64,000 nucleotides of DNA from JANXQG01 sp963780045. Its GTDB lineage: Bacteria > Planctomycetota > Planctomycetia > Pirellulales > Thermoguttaceae. The position numbers and the translations under genes were made by a program. A model generated the notes under the pieces. That model was not told where the DNA came from. It was given only the letters and a program-made list of their open reading frames with translations, and searched no databases. Where the stretch lies: NCBI GenBank assembly GCA_963780045.1, contig CAVZZZ010000005.1:1116001-1180000 (forward strand), given 5' to 3'. Positions within the stretch are counted from its first letter, which is position 1, and every line of letters begins with the position of its first letter. Positions 1 to 10,274 of this stretch are shown here, piece by piece.

Positions 1-29
1 ACGTAATCAATAAGATTGAGAATTGCAAA

Positions 30-1167
30 ATGAAAAATGAAAAATGCAAATCGGGGCGCTGCGGGCGGCGGTTTTCAGTTTTCAGTTTTCAGTTTTCAGT
101 TTGCAATCCGGCGGACGGCACGCGGAGCGGGCCTGCTACTTTGCGCCGGGGCTTTACGATGGTCGAGCTTCTGGTGGTCATCGTGATCATCGCCATGCTG
201 GCTGCGATGTCGCTGGGGGCGCTGGCCAAAGCCCGCGAGGCGGCCAAGCTGGACGCCACCAAGGCCACCATCGCCAAGATCAACGACCTCGTGATGAAGC
301 GCTACAACAGCTACCGCACGCGGCGAATTCCATTGAACTTCACCGGTTCCGGAAACGAGGATAACGCGGCCACTCGGATGATAGCGATCCGTTTGATCAT
401 GCTGCGAGAAATGCCCCAGTGCTGGGCTGATATCAGCACGGCCCCAACTTTGACTTCAAATTACTATTTGGCTATAGCAAACCCTCTTGACCCGCCCAAC
501 AGCCAGGTCCTCCTCCCAAGTCCTGACGACGCCTGCGTTGTGCCAGATTTATTACAAAAAGTGGAAGACCCCGCCCGCACCAATGACGCAACCCAATACC
601 AGCCACGAGTCGGCGAAGTGCCTCTATCTTTGGGTCACGACCGCGATGCCCGAATCGAGGGCGCTCTTCCGGCCCGAGGAGATCGCCACCGACACGGATG
701 GCTGGAAGTATTTCGCCGACGGCTGGGGCAACCCTATCGGTTTCCAACGTTGGGCGCCCGGCGCCAGTTCCTGGTCCGACATCCAGGTCGCAGACGCGGT
801 AAACCATCACGACCCGTTCGATCCGATGTTGACGCAGAACGGGCCCAATTCCTATGTGGCGAAGGGTTATAGCAGTTTCGGCTATCAGAATCCCGCTTAT
901 CAACTGTATCCGCTGATCTTCGCGGGCTTGTTGGGCACAAAAACGGCTAGTGTTGTGAATTCCAGCGGTGCGACGGTGTCGGCGCAAGTCGACGACTACG
1001 GGATCAACCTAACTAGCCTCACGCCCACGCAAGAGCAGGTGAGTTCGAGTAGCCTATCCTTACTGCAGGCTCTCGACCCCTACGGCTCGGATTACGCCGC
1101 CGGCGGTTCGATTGCGCCGAATGGCGGCGTCCCGCGCGTCACCAATCACCACATGGAGCAGAAGTGA
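30..1167 (+). CDS. prepilin-type (GspG/H-like) pseudopilin A, frame broken near 590
   Basis: This is the first gene of a pseudopilin cassette. The prepilin cleavage motif G-FTMVELLVVIVIIAMLA starts at residue 41 (base 150), followed by one hydrophobic helix and a polar stretch (KAREAAKLDATKATIAKIND), as expected for a type II secretion/type IV pilin-like subunit cut by prepilin peptidase. The leader is unusually long (about 41 residues) and is made largely of repeat DNA: a T/C-rich TTTTCAG repeat and half of a GC palindrome. Frame 3 carries the protein to about base 590. Frame 1 continues it (ALFRPEEIATDTDGWKYFADGWGNPIGF) to the stop at 1165-1167, so one base is lost or gained near 580-610. 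The WKYF.DGWGNPI block is typical of planctomycete pilin-like proteins. The next pilin gene begins 4 bases downstream, so the two are probably cotranscribed. A later start at 159 would remove the leader and is less likely. Confidence 0.75.
71..103. repeat. short tandem TTTTCAG repeat inside the pilin A leader
   Basis: Four to five direct copies of the 7-mer GTTTTCA lie within the coding leader of pilin A. The same motif, with GTGTTCA variants, recurs at 2404-2455 in the leader of pilin C and at 9323-9383 after the cassette, so this is a dispersed family rather than local slippage only. Confidence 0.7.
111..139. repeat. half copy of a GC-rich palindromic element in the pilin A leader
   Basis: These 29 bases are identical to the right arm (3711-3739) of the complete palindrome at 3635-3739. 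Here the half element is read in frame as part of the leader, immediately upstream of the prepilin cleavage site. Confidence 0.75.
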
Positions 1168-1171
1168 CGCC

Positions 1172-2398
1172 ATGCCGATCTCAAATCTCAAATCTCGGAT
1201 TTCAAATGGCCAGTCGCGCCGTCGCGGCATGACGCTCCTGGAGCTGATGATCGTGGTGGGCATCATGCTGCTGGTGGCCGCGCTGTTGGTCCCGCGGCTG
1301 AAGCCGCTCATCGACCACGCCAGAACCCGCGAGGCCGCTCGCGCCATTCAGCTCTATCTCAGCTCGGCGCGGAACCAGGCCATGGCCAGTGGGCGGAGCT
1401 GCGGCGTGCTTATCGAGCCGCTGCCCGCCGACAACGGCTGCTCGATGACCCTCAAGCAGGTCGAAACGCCGACCGCGTACGGCGGTGATTCGCTGGGGGC
1501 CCAGGTATTGAACTTGTCAGGCACGTACAGCGGAGCCGCGTTCCCATGCCTCGCCACCTGTGCTTCCACTGGCCAGACATTCGCCATCGCCGCCATAGAA
1601 TTCAGCAGTTGGCCCAGCGTTCCCCTTTATTCAAACGACCAGATCCAGATTGGCTATCAAGGTTTTTGGTACACGGTCGCTCCAGCAAACTGCAACGCGA
1701 TTCAACCCGGCACGACGCCGAACCTGGCTCTAAACTCGTTCAATTCGAGCACGCAGGCAGTCACTCCCACGCAGATTAGTGTGGGCAACCAACAGGTCCC
1801 TTGCCTGTTCGTATTTCTCGACATCTCGCACGGCGAGCAGCCAGTGGTGCTTTCGAGCGCCATTGAATCGGAATTCAAAATCCGCCGCTGGCCCACGAAG
1901 ACGGCCACCAACGACTTGCAGCTTCCTTCGCCCACGGTCGTCGACCTGACCTGGTCGGGCCACGATCCGATCATCGCTACCGACCCGCCAACCTGGCAAA
2001 TCCAACAATCCACGTCCGCGCCCGTGAATATTACCTCCGCGCCGCCGATGATTATGTTCGCTCCCGACGGGACAGTCGATCGCACCTACGTGCCGGGCGG
2101 CACACCGGTCGGCAGTTCTTACAACGGGGTCGTGCCGGTGATGCCCATCTATCTAATGATCGGCATGCGGAAGAACGTTGCGGATACGAATCCCAACCAG
2201 AATCCGAACGCGAATATCAACGACTTCAACAACTTGTGGGTCGCGATTGACCCGGCAACGGGCCTGATCGTCGTCGCCGATCCGGCCGCGCTGCCGGCGA
2301 ATCAGCCTGTAAGCGCGACTAACCCAATCAGCGCCACCGACATTTTCAACAGCCGCACCTTTGCGAGGCAAGCCTTGGTGAATGCGGGAGGAAAGTGA
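1172..2398 (+). CDS. prepilin-type (GspH-like) pseudopilin B
   Basis: The start is ATG at 1172, four bases after the pilin A stop. The leader MPISNLKSRISNGQSRRRG precedes the cleavage motif G-MTLLELMIVVGIMLLVAALLVPRL, followed by a helix containing ARTREAARAIQLYLSSARNQAMASG, characteristic of GspH/FimT-like minor pilins. The mature part (about 390 aa) is larger than a classic GspH and is rich in Asn, Thr and Pro; no further domain was recognised. The leader overlaps an AAATCTCAAATCT repeat at 1178-1207. The stop codon overlaps the next start (TGATG at 2396-2400), so B and C should be translationally coupled. The frame is intact. The upstream in-frame ATG at 1112 lies inside pilin A and is unlikely to be used. 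Confidence 0.78.
   Translation: MPISNLKSRISNGQSRRRGMTLLELMIVVGIMLLVAALLVPRLKPLIDHARTREAARAIQLYLSSARNQAMASGRSCGVLIEPLPADNGCSMTLKQVETPTAYGGDSLGAQVLNLSGTYSGAAFPCLATCASTGQTFAIAAIEFSSWPSVPLYSNDQIQIGYQGFWYTVAPANCNAIQPGTTPNLALNSFNSSTQAVTPTQISVGNQQVPCLFVFLDISHGEQPVVLSSAIESEFKIRRWPTKTATNDLQLPSPTVVDLTWSGHDPIIATDPPTWQIQQSTSAPVNITSAPPMIMFAPDGTVDRTYVPGGTPVGSSYNGVVPVMPIYLMIGMRKNVADTNPNQNPNANINDFNNLWVAIDPATGLIVVADPAALPANQPVSATNPISATDIFNSRTFARQALVNAGGK
1178..1207. repeat. AAATCTC-type repeat inside the pilin B leader
   Basis: Two direct ATCTCAA units are followed by the short inverted unit AAATCTCGGATTT. The repeat is coding here (SNLKSRISN). It belongs to a different sequence family from those in the leaders of pilins A and C. 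Confidence 0.5.
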
Positions 2399-3633
2399 TG
2401 AAGAGTTTTCAGTTTTCGACGATGAGTGTTCAGTGTTCAGTGTTCAGTGTTCAGCAGAAACGGCGGGCGGCAAGCGCGAGGTATGCCGGTCCCCGCTCCC
2501 CGCTCCGTGCCCGCTCGGGCCTGAGCCTCATCGAGGTCCTGGCCTCGATCGGCGTGCTTACCGTCGGCATCCTCAGCCTCGCGGCGCTGCTGCCGGTGGG
2601 ACAGGTGACGATCTTCGAAGCGATCAAGGCCGACCGCGCCGGCACGTGCGGCCGCGCGGCGATGCGCGATATCATCGTCCACCGCATGTTGGATTACCAT
2701 AACTGGTGCGACTCCAAGGGGGTCTTGGCCAACCAAGCTACCTTTCTTGGGGGCAGCAACTACAGCAAAGCATGGTTCAATGCCAACTGGGACCCCACGG
2801 CGAACATTCCGCTTTCATTCATCATCGATCCGTTGGGCGTGACGTCAGGATCGCTGAACAGTACACTTGGCTACAACCTTTCCGTTTCGGGATCACAAGT
2901 AAGTTCGCTGACGACCATACCGCGAATCACACTGGCGGCGGTCAACAGCTCCGGCCAGGCCGTGCCATACAGTCCCACTACGGCCGCGTCGGTCTTTCGT
3001 TCCGCGGACGACCTTGCGATGCCGCTGCCGGAGAAGATGTCTCCGCCGCAAACACCGGGCCGGCCGCTCCCCAACTGGGACACCGTTACGCCGAACATGC
3101 TCCAATCGCAGGGCGACTATACGTGGTTCCTTACCGTATCGCCGGACGCGAGCCGTGTGACCTCCTCCTTTTCGCCTGGTTCCACATCGATCTTGAACCC
3201 CAAGCGGTTCACGGTTTCCATCGTCGTCTGCTATCGCCGCGTGTTCAATGCGGCCGCGGAACAGGCTGTGGCCGTAAGCTTTTATTGGGATAGCATCGTA
3301 GTCGAAAGTGCTTACAACCTTGCCCAAGGCGGCGGCACGATAGTGCTCAAGAACGCGATCGGTGGCGCCAACGGAATCAACGTTCGCGAAAACGATTGGG
3401 TGGCATTGACTAGCTCAAGTACACAAAGTCCGAACTACGGGTTGTGCCGCTGGTACCGAGTTGCGGCCATTGGCGACGACACGAGTCAACTCACGCTGTC
3501 GGGACCTGATTGGCTCTGGTTGTACAACGGGACGAGCGACGTCGGCGACATGGTAGTGGCGTTGGGTACGGATGTCGTCGGCGTGTACACGACCACCGTC
3601 GATCTGGACACCGACACGACCTGGAAGAATTAA
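2398..3633 (+). CDS. prepilin-type (GspI/PilV-like) pseudopilin C
   Basis: ATG at 2398 overlaps the pilin B stop, with GGAGG at 2387-2391 as ribosome binding site; an in-frame GTG at 2395 is the alternative. The leader is about 44 residues and includes in-frame TTCAGTG repeats (FQFSTMSVQCSVFSVQQ). It ends at the prepilin motif G-LSLIEVLASIGVLTVGILSLAALLPVG, the GspI/PilV signature with Glu at +5. The mature protein of about 365 aa has no other domain I can name. It probably forms part of the minor-pilin tip or assembly complex with A, B and the large protein downstream. The frame is intact. A palindromic element follows the stop. Confidence 0.77.
   Translation: MKSFQFSTMSVQCSVFSVQQKRRAASARYAGPRSPLRARSGLSLIEVLASIGVLTVGILSLAALLPVGQVTIFEAIKADRAGTCGRAAMRDIIVHRMLDYHNWCDSKGVLANQATFLGGSNYSKAWFNANWDPTANIPLSFIIDPLGVTSGSLNSTLGYNLSVSGSQVSSLTTIPRITLAAVNSSGQAVPYSPTTAASVFRSADDLAMPLPEKMSPPQTPGRPLPNWDTVTPNMLQSQGDYTWFLTVSPDASRVTSSFSPGSTSILNPKRFTVSIVVCYRRVFNAAAEQAVAVSFYWDSIVVESAYNLAQGGGTIVLKNAIGGANGINVRENDWVALTSSSTQSPNYGLCRWYRVAAIGDDTSQLTLSGPDWLWLYNGTSDVGDMVVALGTDVVGVYTTTVDLDTDTTWKN
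2404..2455. repeat. TTCAGTG tandem repeat inside the pilin C leader
   Basis: Direct repeats of GTTTTCAG/GTGTTCAG are read in frame as the Ser/Phe/Val/Gln-rich leader of pilin C. This is the same family as 71-103 and 9323-9383. Confidence 0.7.
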
Positions 3634-3634
3634 A

Positions 3635-3739
3635 GTAGCAGGCACGCTCCGCGTGCCGTCCGCTCTGAAGGCGCCCGCTTCCGAGGCGGCACAGCGATCG
3701 ACTATGTAGGGCGGACGGCACGCGGAGCGGGCCTGCTAC
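3635..3739. repeat. 105-bp palindromic element with 29-bp inverted arms
   Basis: The left arm (3635-3663, beginning GTAGCAGGCACGCTCCGCG) and right arm (3711-3739) are inverted copies with one mismatch, around a 47-base centre. It fills the gap between pilin C and the large pilin partner. The right arm recurs exactly at 111-139. It looks like a small non-autonomous REP/MITE-like repeat. Confidence 0.8.
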
Positions 3740-3776
3740 CTTCACACAAGGGCAAAAGATTCAGAGGATACGTACC

Positions 3777-6700
3777 ATGAGAACCCGTCAACGTCGCGGC
3801 ATGCTCTTGCTGGTGGTCCTGGCCCTGCTGGCCATGTTTGCCATGATGACCGTGGCCTTCGTCGTCATGACCAGCTTTCATCGTGACAGTGCACAAAAGA
3901 TCGCACAGGTCGAGAATCAATTCGACCCGCCGGACAAGCTTCTTAACGATGCCGTCAAGGCCGTGGTGACCGGTCCGTCGATCAGTTCTGGCACGGCAGC
4001 CACCACGTCGGCAATAACGTGGCAAAGCCTGCTGGAAAAGATCGACGGTTTTGAAACAATCGGCACCGTGAATTATCCTTGTACGCTCAGTTCCGGCACC
4101 GCGGTCGCCAGCGGCCAGTTGATCGAATTCACCCTGCCGCAAATCAGCCAGGGAAAATTCGTCAATTCGGGCACGGACGTTTACGGACTGAACAAGCCCG
4201 TCGATCCATTCCATTGCGTCGGCTGTGTGCTGACGATGCTGGACGGGCCGGCCGCCGGGTTGAGCACGCGGATCGTGGGCATCAATCCGAACACGCAGAA
4301 CTTGCAGATGGTGGCATTCGAGGGCGGCGTATGGCCACTCGCGCCAAACTCGGTCGCGCACTACATCATCAACGGGTTTCCCTACTCGGGCATGGGATAT
4401 GGGTTCACCAACAGCGGCGGGAGCATGACGTCGACGGCCCTAGTGCCAAATGCGCCGCCTTCGACTTGGCTGTCGTTGGGCGGGACGAATGGCATTATTG
4501 CCGGCGGAGTGAACAGCGACTACACAGCGCCCGACTACCAGGATCCGCTCTTGGCCCTAGCCGTGCCCGACGGCAGCGGCGGAGTTTTTGTGCCCATTCC
4601 CTCCATGCAGCGCTCGGAACTGATTCCGTTCTGGATCAAGTACAACGGTGAGGGAATTAAGCAGGTACTCGGATTTCGGAAAGAATTCAACAACTGCCTA
4701 CTTGCTCCAGCAAATCTCCTTTCGCCCCGTGGGTGCGGAGTTGATCGCTTCCGGCGGAGCATACTCTCCAAATCCGTTTTTCACCGGCAGTAACACCAAC
4801 CCGGCTACGGGCGCCCCCGGCTACAGTGGGACCTGGGATGGCAACTTGTTCAATAATCCAAACGGATACCAATGGGACGTCGACAACATGGGCCGCGGCC
4901 GGCCCGACAGCGTGTGGGTCGACCTGGGAATGCCAGTCCGCTATACGTCGGACGGCAAGGCGTACAAGCCGCTGTTCGCCATTCTTTGCCTCGACATGGA
5001 TGGCCGGCTGAACCTCAACGCCCACGGCTCGCTGGCGCAGGCCAGCCCCGTCTATTCGGCCACGCAGAGTCTGAGCGGCTACTCAACGGTGAGCCAACAA
5101 TTCGACACGGGCCCCGTTTCGGCGTTGGGGCAAGTTTCGCCCACGGGACAGATACAACCTTCGGGGGCGCCGGCGAATTCGCAGGCCCTGTGGGGGGCGC
5201 ACAGAACGTCGTCCCGCCAATTGCCTTGCCGCGGGGACAAGGCATCGGTCCCGCGGAGGTCAATCTGGCGCCGCTGTTCCGCCAGCTCTCCGCGCCTACC
5301 AATTTCATTTACAGCGCTTATCAGAGCCTGCTCACCGGCGGCACGCTGAACGGCAGCTTTGTTATGGGCCGGTACGGGCCTGGCGCGCTGCCCGGCACCG
5401 CCGGCGGCACCCCTCCCGGCGCCAGGCTGACCTGGAACACAGCGTTTCCTTACAGCAGCGTGTTGTTCAACGGCAGCGCAACCTACTGGAGCGCATCGGG
5501 CGGGAGCCTGGATGCCTACGGCTCGCCGCCCGATCCGCACGCGATGGGCGCGGTGGGACTTGACGCAGCGGGGCGACAATTATACATCTCGATGGGCGCT
5601 CAATTGGCCAACGGCCACTACGACATGGACCTGACGCCCAACGCGCCGCACGCGGTTGACCAGACGACGGTCAACAACGCCTTCGGCGTCGCCGAGATGG
5701 AGAGGATTTTGCGCTGGCCCGATCGCGACGCCCCGACATTGCCCACGCGATTGGCGAACCTGACAAATTACGCCGGCGTTTCCATGTTGAACTCCCGTTG
5801 CGCCGAATTCACGGTGGAGAGCAACTCCGTTCCGGTGTCCGCCGCGGTATTGCCGCCCGGCCTGCGGCAATACCTGCCCAACTATCGCTCCGTTCACCCG
5901 GTCGATATTCTCTACGCGCAGTTTCTCAAGAATGGAAGCACGGTTGCTGCGGCGCAGTCGGTCGTAGCGCAGCTTCTGCCGTGGGAACTGATGCAAGGGC
6001 TGAAGATGGACATCAATCGGCCCTTTGGCTCGGGCACTTTTTGGCAGTCGGGAACGCGACTGATGAACACGGCTTACGTGCAGCCGCCCAGCACGCCTTG
6101 GCAGAGGATACTGCCGGACCAGCCGGGTTCAATTAACGAAACCGCGCAGCAGTATACCAGCGCCACGGCCAGCAGTGCCGGTACGGCCAATTTCAACTAC
6201 ACGGCAGACGGCGGCGCAGTTTTCCCAGAATCCGGCGATTCCCAGCGCGAACATCCAGGCATCGCCGGTGAACGATTCCCTGGCCGCACGGCAGCTCTAC
6301 GCGCGGCATCTTTACATCCTCGCCTTGTCGCTGTCGGACACGGGCGCCGTTTTGAACGACCTGAGCAAGACGAACCCGACCGCATCCAGCGACGACGTCA
6401 CCCGATTTCTTGCCCAGTGGGCAGTGAATGTCGTCGCCTACCGCGATCACAACAACATCATGATCCCGTTCGCCTACGATGCAAACCCGTTTACAACTGC
6501 GGGCTGGCATCCCGACGGCACGGCGCAGCATACGGTTTGGGGCTGCAAGCGGCCCTCGCTCTTGATCACCGAGACGATTGCATTCCACGACCGGCGCACG
6601 CAGGACCTGTCCAGCGAAACGGTAAACAATAACAAGCCAAACGGGCCGTACCCCAGTGCCCCGAATCCCAATCGGACACAGGCCGGTCTGACCACCGATA

Positions 6701-9324
6701 TCACTCCGAAGAGCGTGGACCCCGGATACAATTCGGCGTATCGGCCACAAGGATCGTTGTTCGTCGAATTCTTCAATCCGTCGCCGGCGATGGAGCCGCA
6801 ATTGCCCGACTTGGGGCCGTCGCAGCTCTCGCCGCCGTCGGCCCAAGGCCGGCCCGGCGTCGAGTTGACAAAAACCGTCGGCGCCAATCGGACGGGCTCA
6901 CCTGTCTGGCGCTTGATCGTCGTCGATCCGACGAAGAACCAGGCGCCCGCCAACGGCGACGAAGTGCCCGACCCGGACTATCCCGTTACCACCAGCCGGC
7001 CGATCATCGAGCGCGTCGCTTACTTCGTTCCCTTGACAAATCTGCGGCCTGGAACCGACTATCCGCTCACCGACGACCGCGGAAACAAAGTGCTCAGCTA
7101 CTACCCGTCGACTACGAACTTGCCGGGGACGCAGAGCCTCGTCGTCGCGCCGGGCGGCTATGCGGTGGTCGGATCGGGCGATCCAGGCCAAGGCAACTAC
7201 ACGTACATTGGTTTTCCGTCGTCCGGCCAGCCCCCCGCTTACCCCGCGACGCCGCCTCCCACCGCTCGCTGGATCACCATGAACCAGAGCGATGTCACCT
7301 CTGCAGACCCGCGCGTGCTGCGGAGCACGGTCGACACCATACCGTACGCGAATCCGCCGCAAGTGCTCGGCATCGACCAAGCCGCGCCCAACGGCAATAA
7401 CGGCGGCGCACAGCGGTTGAGCGTTTCCGAGCCGACAAAGGGTTACGCTTATTACGAGCACCAGCCCACCGGAAATGGAAATAACAACGGCGCTGCGGTG
7501 TCGTACACGGCTGGCTCGGGCAAATATGGCTCGACGCTCGACATCCCAGTCGACGAGCAACGGTCGATGGTCGACAACGAGGTGTGGGGCACCACCCCTA
7601 TCTGGAAAATCCTGAATACCAAAGGCACGACGTCGGGCTTCCGGATCATCTACCTGCAGCGGCTTGCGGACCCGACGCGGCCTTGGGTTGCGGAAGCGCC
7701 TGCCGGCACTGCCAACCCGATTAACTGCAATCCGTACCGCACGGTCGACTCCATGGCGGTCGATCTTACCTGCTTTAACGGCGTGGCCAATGAGCCGAAC
7801 GGAAGCAAGGATCCACCGGTGACCACCAATGCATTCTTTGCCTCGCATCAACGCGGTGAGAAGAACTACCTGCCGGGCAATCCTCCCGCTCCGCCGAACA
7901 CCGTCGGTGAGGCGAACGTCTGGAAGCAAGAACCCGCTTCGAGGCTTGCCGAAGCCGCTGGGAACGAACTGGACACCGGTGGGCTTTATCGCCGGCGGCA
8001 CGGCCATGGGGTCAAACTTCGTCACGCTTCCGCTCAACGCGACTTTGGGCTTCCTGAACCAGCCGTTCGGAACGCCGGCCAACGGAACGAACGGCGCCTC
8101 GGCGATCCGCAATATCCGTTCCCGGTTTTGAACTGGGCCTATCGTCCGTTCAATAATGTCTACGAGTTGCTGCTGGTGCCCACGGTTTCGTCGTCGCGGC
8201 TGTTGGCGCGGAACACCAACGTCAGCAGTCGAGGTTACTACGGATACGTCGACGAGAACGAGCGGAGCCAGATGGAACCCCAACCCGCCAACTACCAGCC
8301 GCTGCCCGTCTACGACGGGAATCCGCAGCAAGTACCCTATCCGCACCTGCTGAACTTCTTCGAGTCCAACAAATCCAGCACGTCGGGCTTATCGGCGCAG
8401 TTCCACCGGCTGCTCTATTATTTGGGCGTGCCCTCGCGGTTTTCCAACGCGCAACTGCAAATGCGCGCCGACGTTGCCGGGCAGTACCCCTCGAATCCGG
8501 CGCACTGGTTCCATTTTCCCTTCAACCGCATTTCCCGCTACCGCGAGCCGGGTATGATCAATCTCAACACGGTGACGAGCCCCGACGTGCTCTTCGGCGC
8601 GACGAACGACTATTCGCCATTGCAGGTTAACGGGCAGCTCAACGCGATCTTCTGGGACAAGTTCGTCCGCAGCCGCCGCGGCAACCCGGCAACCACTAGC
8701 GGCGGTAGCGTAAGCACCTCGACGCCGACCGTCGGCACCTTGCAGCAATCAATGACGAACATGCTGACAATCAATCCGAATTCACCCGCGCCGAGCCGCT
8801 TCATGCGACCTTACCGCACACCCGGTGGGGCCTTTCTTACGGCCTCCGGGGAGCCGCCGCGGGAAACCGACGTCACCTTCCTGCGCGGTGACCCGGAACA
8901 ACCGGAAGCGGAGCGGCCGCTGTTCGAGATGGACGACTACCTTCTGTACAGTATGAACAACACTGCGGCCCCTCCCACAAACACGTCTCCCGACAAGTTT
9001 CCCTTGGCCTGCATGGACTACAATCGCAGTGCAAACTTCCGCTACCAGCTCATGCAGAAGCTCGGCAGCACGGCGAGCACGCATTCCAACGTCTTCGCCA
9101 TCTGGATCACGGTGGGCTACTTCGAGGCCCTGCCGGCCGCCAATGGCGTCGGTCCCGGCAACCCCGACGGCTGGCAGGTGGGCCAGGAACTCGGCGCCGA
9201 CACCGGCGACGTTACCCGCCATCGCGCGTTCTTCATCTTCGACCGCTCGCTGCCCGTCGGTTTCTTCCGCGGGCAGGACATCAACACGGACAAGGCATTT
9301 TTGCTGAAGCGGTTTATTGAGTAG
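3777..9324 (+). CDS. very large pilin-cassette protein (GspK/PilX-like N-terminus), several frame breaks
   Basis: The protein starts MRTRQRRGMLLLVVLALLAM, a basic leader and hydrophobic helix like those of GspK/PilX minor pilins, preceded by AGAGGA. When frames are joined it is about 1,850 aa, far longer than GspK (about 300 aa). Apparent frame changes lie near 4,670, 5,195 (inside a run of six G), 6,230, 7,940 and 8,115. Protein-like sequence continues across each, for example VWVDLGMPVRYTSDGKAYKP, YRSVHPVDILYAQF and RYREPGMINLNTVTSPDVLF (about 8,540-8,600). The GMINLNT block resembles the segment that introduces the final structured part of planctomycete homologues. It follows three pseudopilins on the same strand, so it is most likely the capping or export partner of that cassette. 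It contains no recognised enzymatic motif. It could equally be assembled from two adjacent genes, but no convincing internal start was found. Confidence 0.65.
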
Positions 9325-9383
9325 TTTTCAGGGTTCAGTGTTCAGTTTTCAGTCCGAACAATGAAAACTGAACACTGAAAACT
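9323..9383. repeat. TTCAG-family inverted repeat after the pilin cassette
   Basis: AGTTTTCA and GTGTTCAG units on the left (9323-9352) face their reverse complements ending AACACTGAAAACT at 9383, giving a long stem with a 7-10 base loop. It lies between the large pilin-like gene and the phosphoesterase and could act as a structured intergenic terminator. No U-run follows. Confidence 0.65.
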
Positions 9384-9419
9384 CTTGTCGTGGCGCGAAA
9401 AACCTGCTACGCTGATGCC

Positions 9420-10193
9420 ATGACGAATCGCATCAGCTTCGTTTCCGACCTGCATCTCTTCGCCCGGCGGAGCGACGCCCCGCTCTATGCGGAGGCGATC
9501 CGCGCGGCGGCGCGGCGGTCGGCGGTGCTGGTGCTGGGCGGCGACATCTTCGACTTCGGCTGGTCCACGCTGCCGAGCCTGGACGACACCGTCCAAGCCG
9601 CCTTCCATTGGCTGCAACGGTTGGCGGACGAGCATCGCCATTGCCGCGTCCACTATCTGCTGGGCAATCACGACTACTGCCAGGCCTTTCTCGATTGCCT
9701 TCAGGCCAGCGCGGGCCTGATCCCGAACTTTGCCTGGCATTATTTCTACCTGCGGCTGGGGCCGAACGTGTTTCTCCACGGCGACGTGGTGGAGAAGAAG
9801 AGCTCCACGCACGAGCGGCTGCTGGAATACCGCGCCACTGGCTGAACCGGCCGCCGGCTGGCAATATCAGCCGCCGGGCCTACGACATGGTGCATCGCGC
9901 CCAACTACACCGCCCGTTGGCCTATCTGCTGCACCGCAAGCGGCGCGTCGCCCGGCGGGTGCTGACGTATCTTGAGAACGCCGGCGAGGGACCGGAGACG
10001 GGCGTGCGGCAGGTGTTCTTCGGTCACATCCACCGCCGCATGTTCAACTATCGCTATCGCGGCGTGACGTTCCACAACTGCGGCGCGCCGATCAAGGGGA
10101 TGCGGTTCCGCATCTTGGAGTGCAGCTACGACGGCAGCGCCGGTCCACGACGGGCAACAGGCGGCGGCCGAGTACTTGCGATCGCCCCGGTGA
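9420..10193 (+). CDS. calcineurin-like metallophosphoesterase, two frame breaks
   Basis: Metallophosphoesterase motifs appear in order: SDLH (DxH), GGDIFD (GDxxD), LLGNHD (GNHD), LHGD and, after the frame change, FFGHIHR (GHxH). Together they supply the usual dinuclear metal ligands. The layout resembles UDP-2,3-diacylglucosamine pyrophosphatase-like (LpxH-like) or other small calcineurin-fold hydrolases; the substrate cannot be fixed. The frame breaks near 9,838, where EYRA is followed in another frame by HWLNRPPAGNISRRAYDMVHR. A second break near 10,140 gives the C-terminal end APVHDGQQAAAEYLRSPR with a stop at 10,191-10,193. That stop keeps the gene clear of the convergent gene at 10,275; without the second correction it would overlap it. 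Confidence 0.7.
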
Positions 10194-10274
10194 GACTTCC
10201 CTCGGCCTACTCGATCTCCGTCACGACCATGTCGGGATCGCGGGGATACAGCGCTCCGGTTGTGCAATCGACCA

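Noticed and set aside
6898..8346. 482-codon minus-strand frame opposite the large pilin partner
   Set aside because: It is Arg/Val-rich with no motif, while the plus strand carries continuous protein-like sequence.
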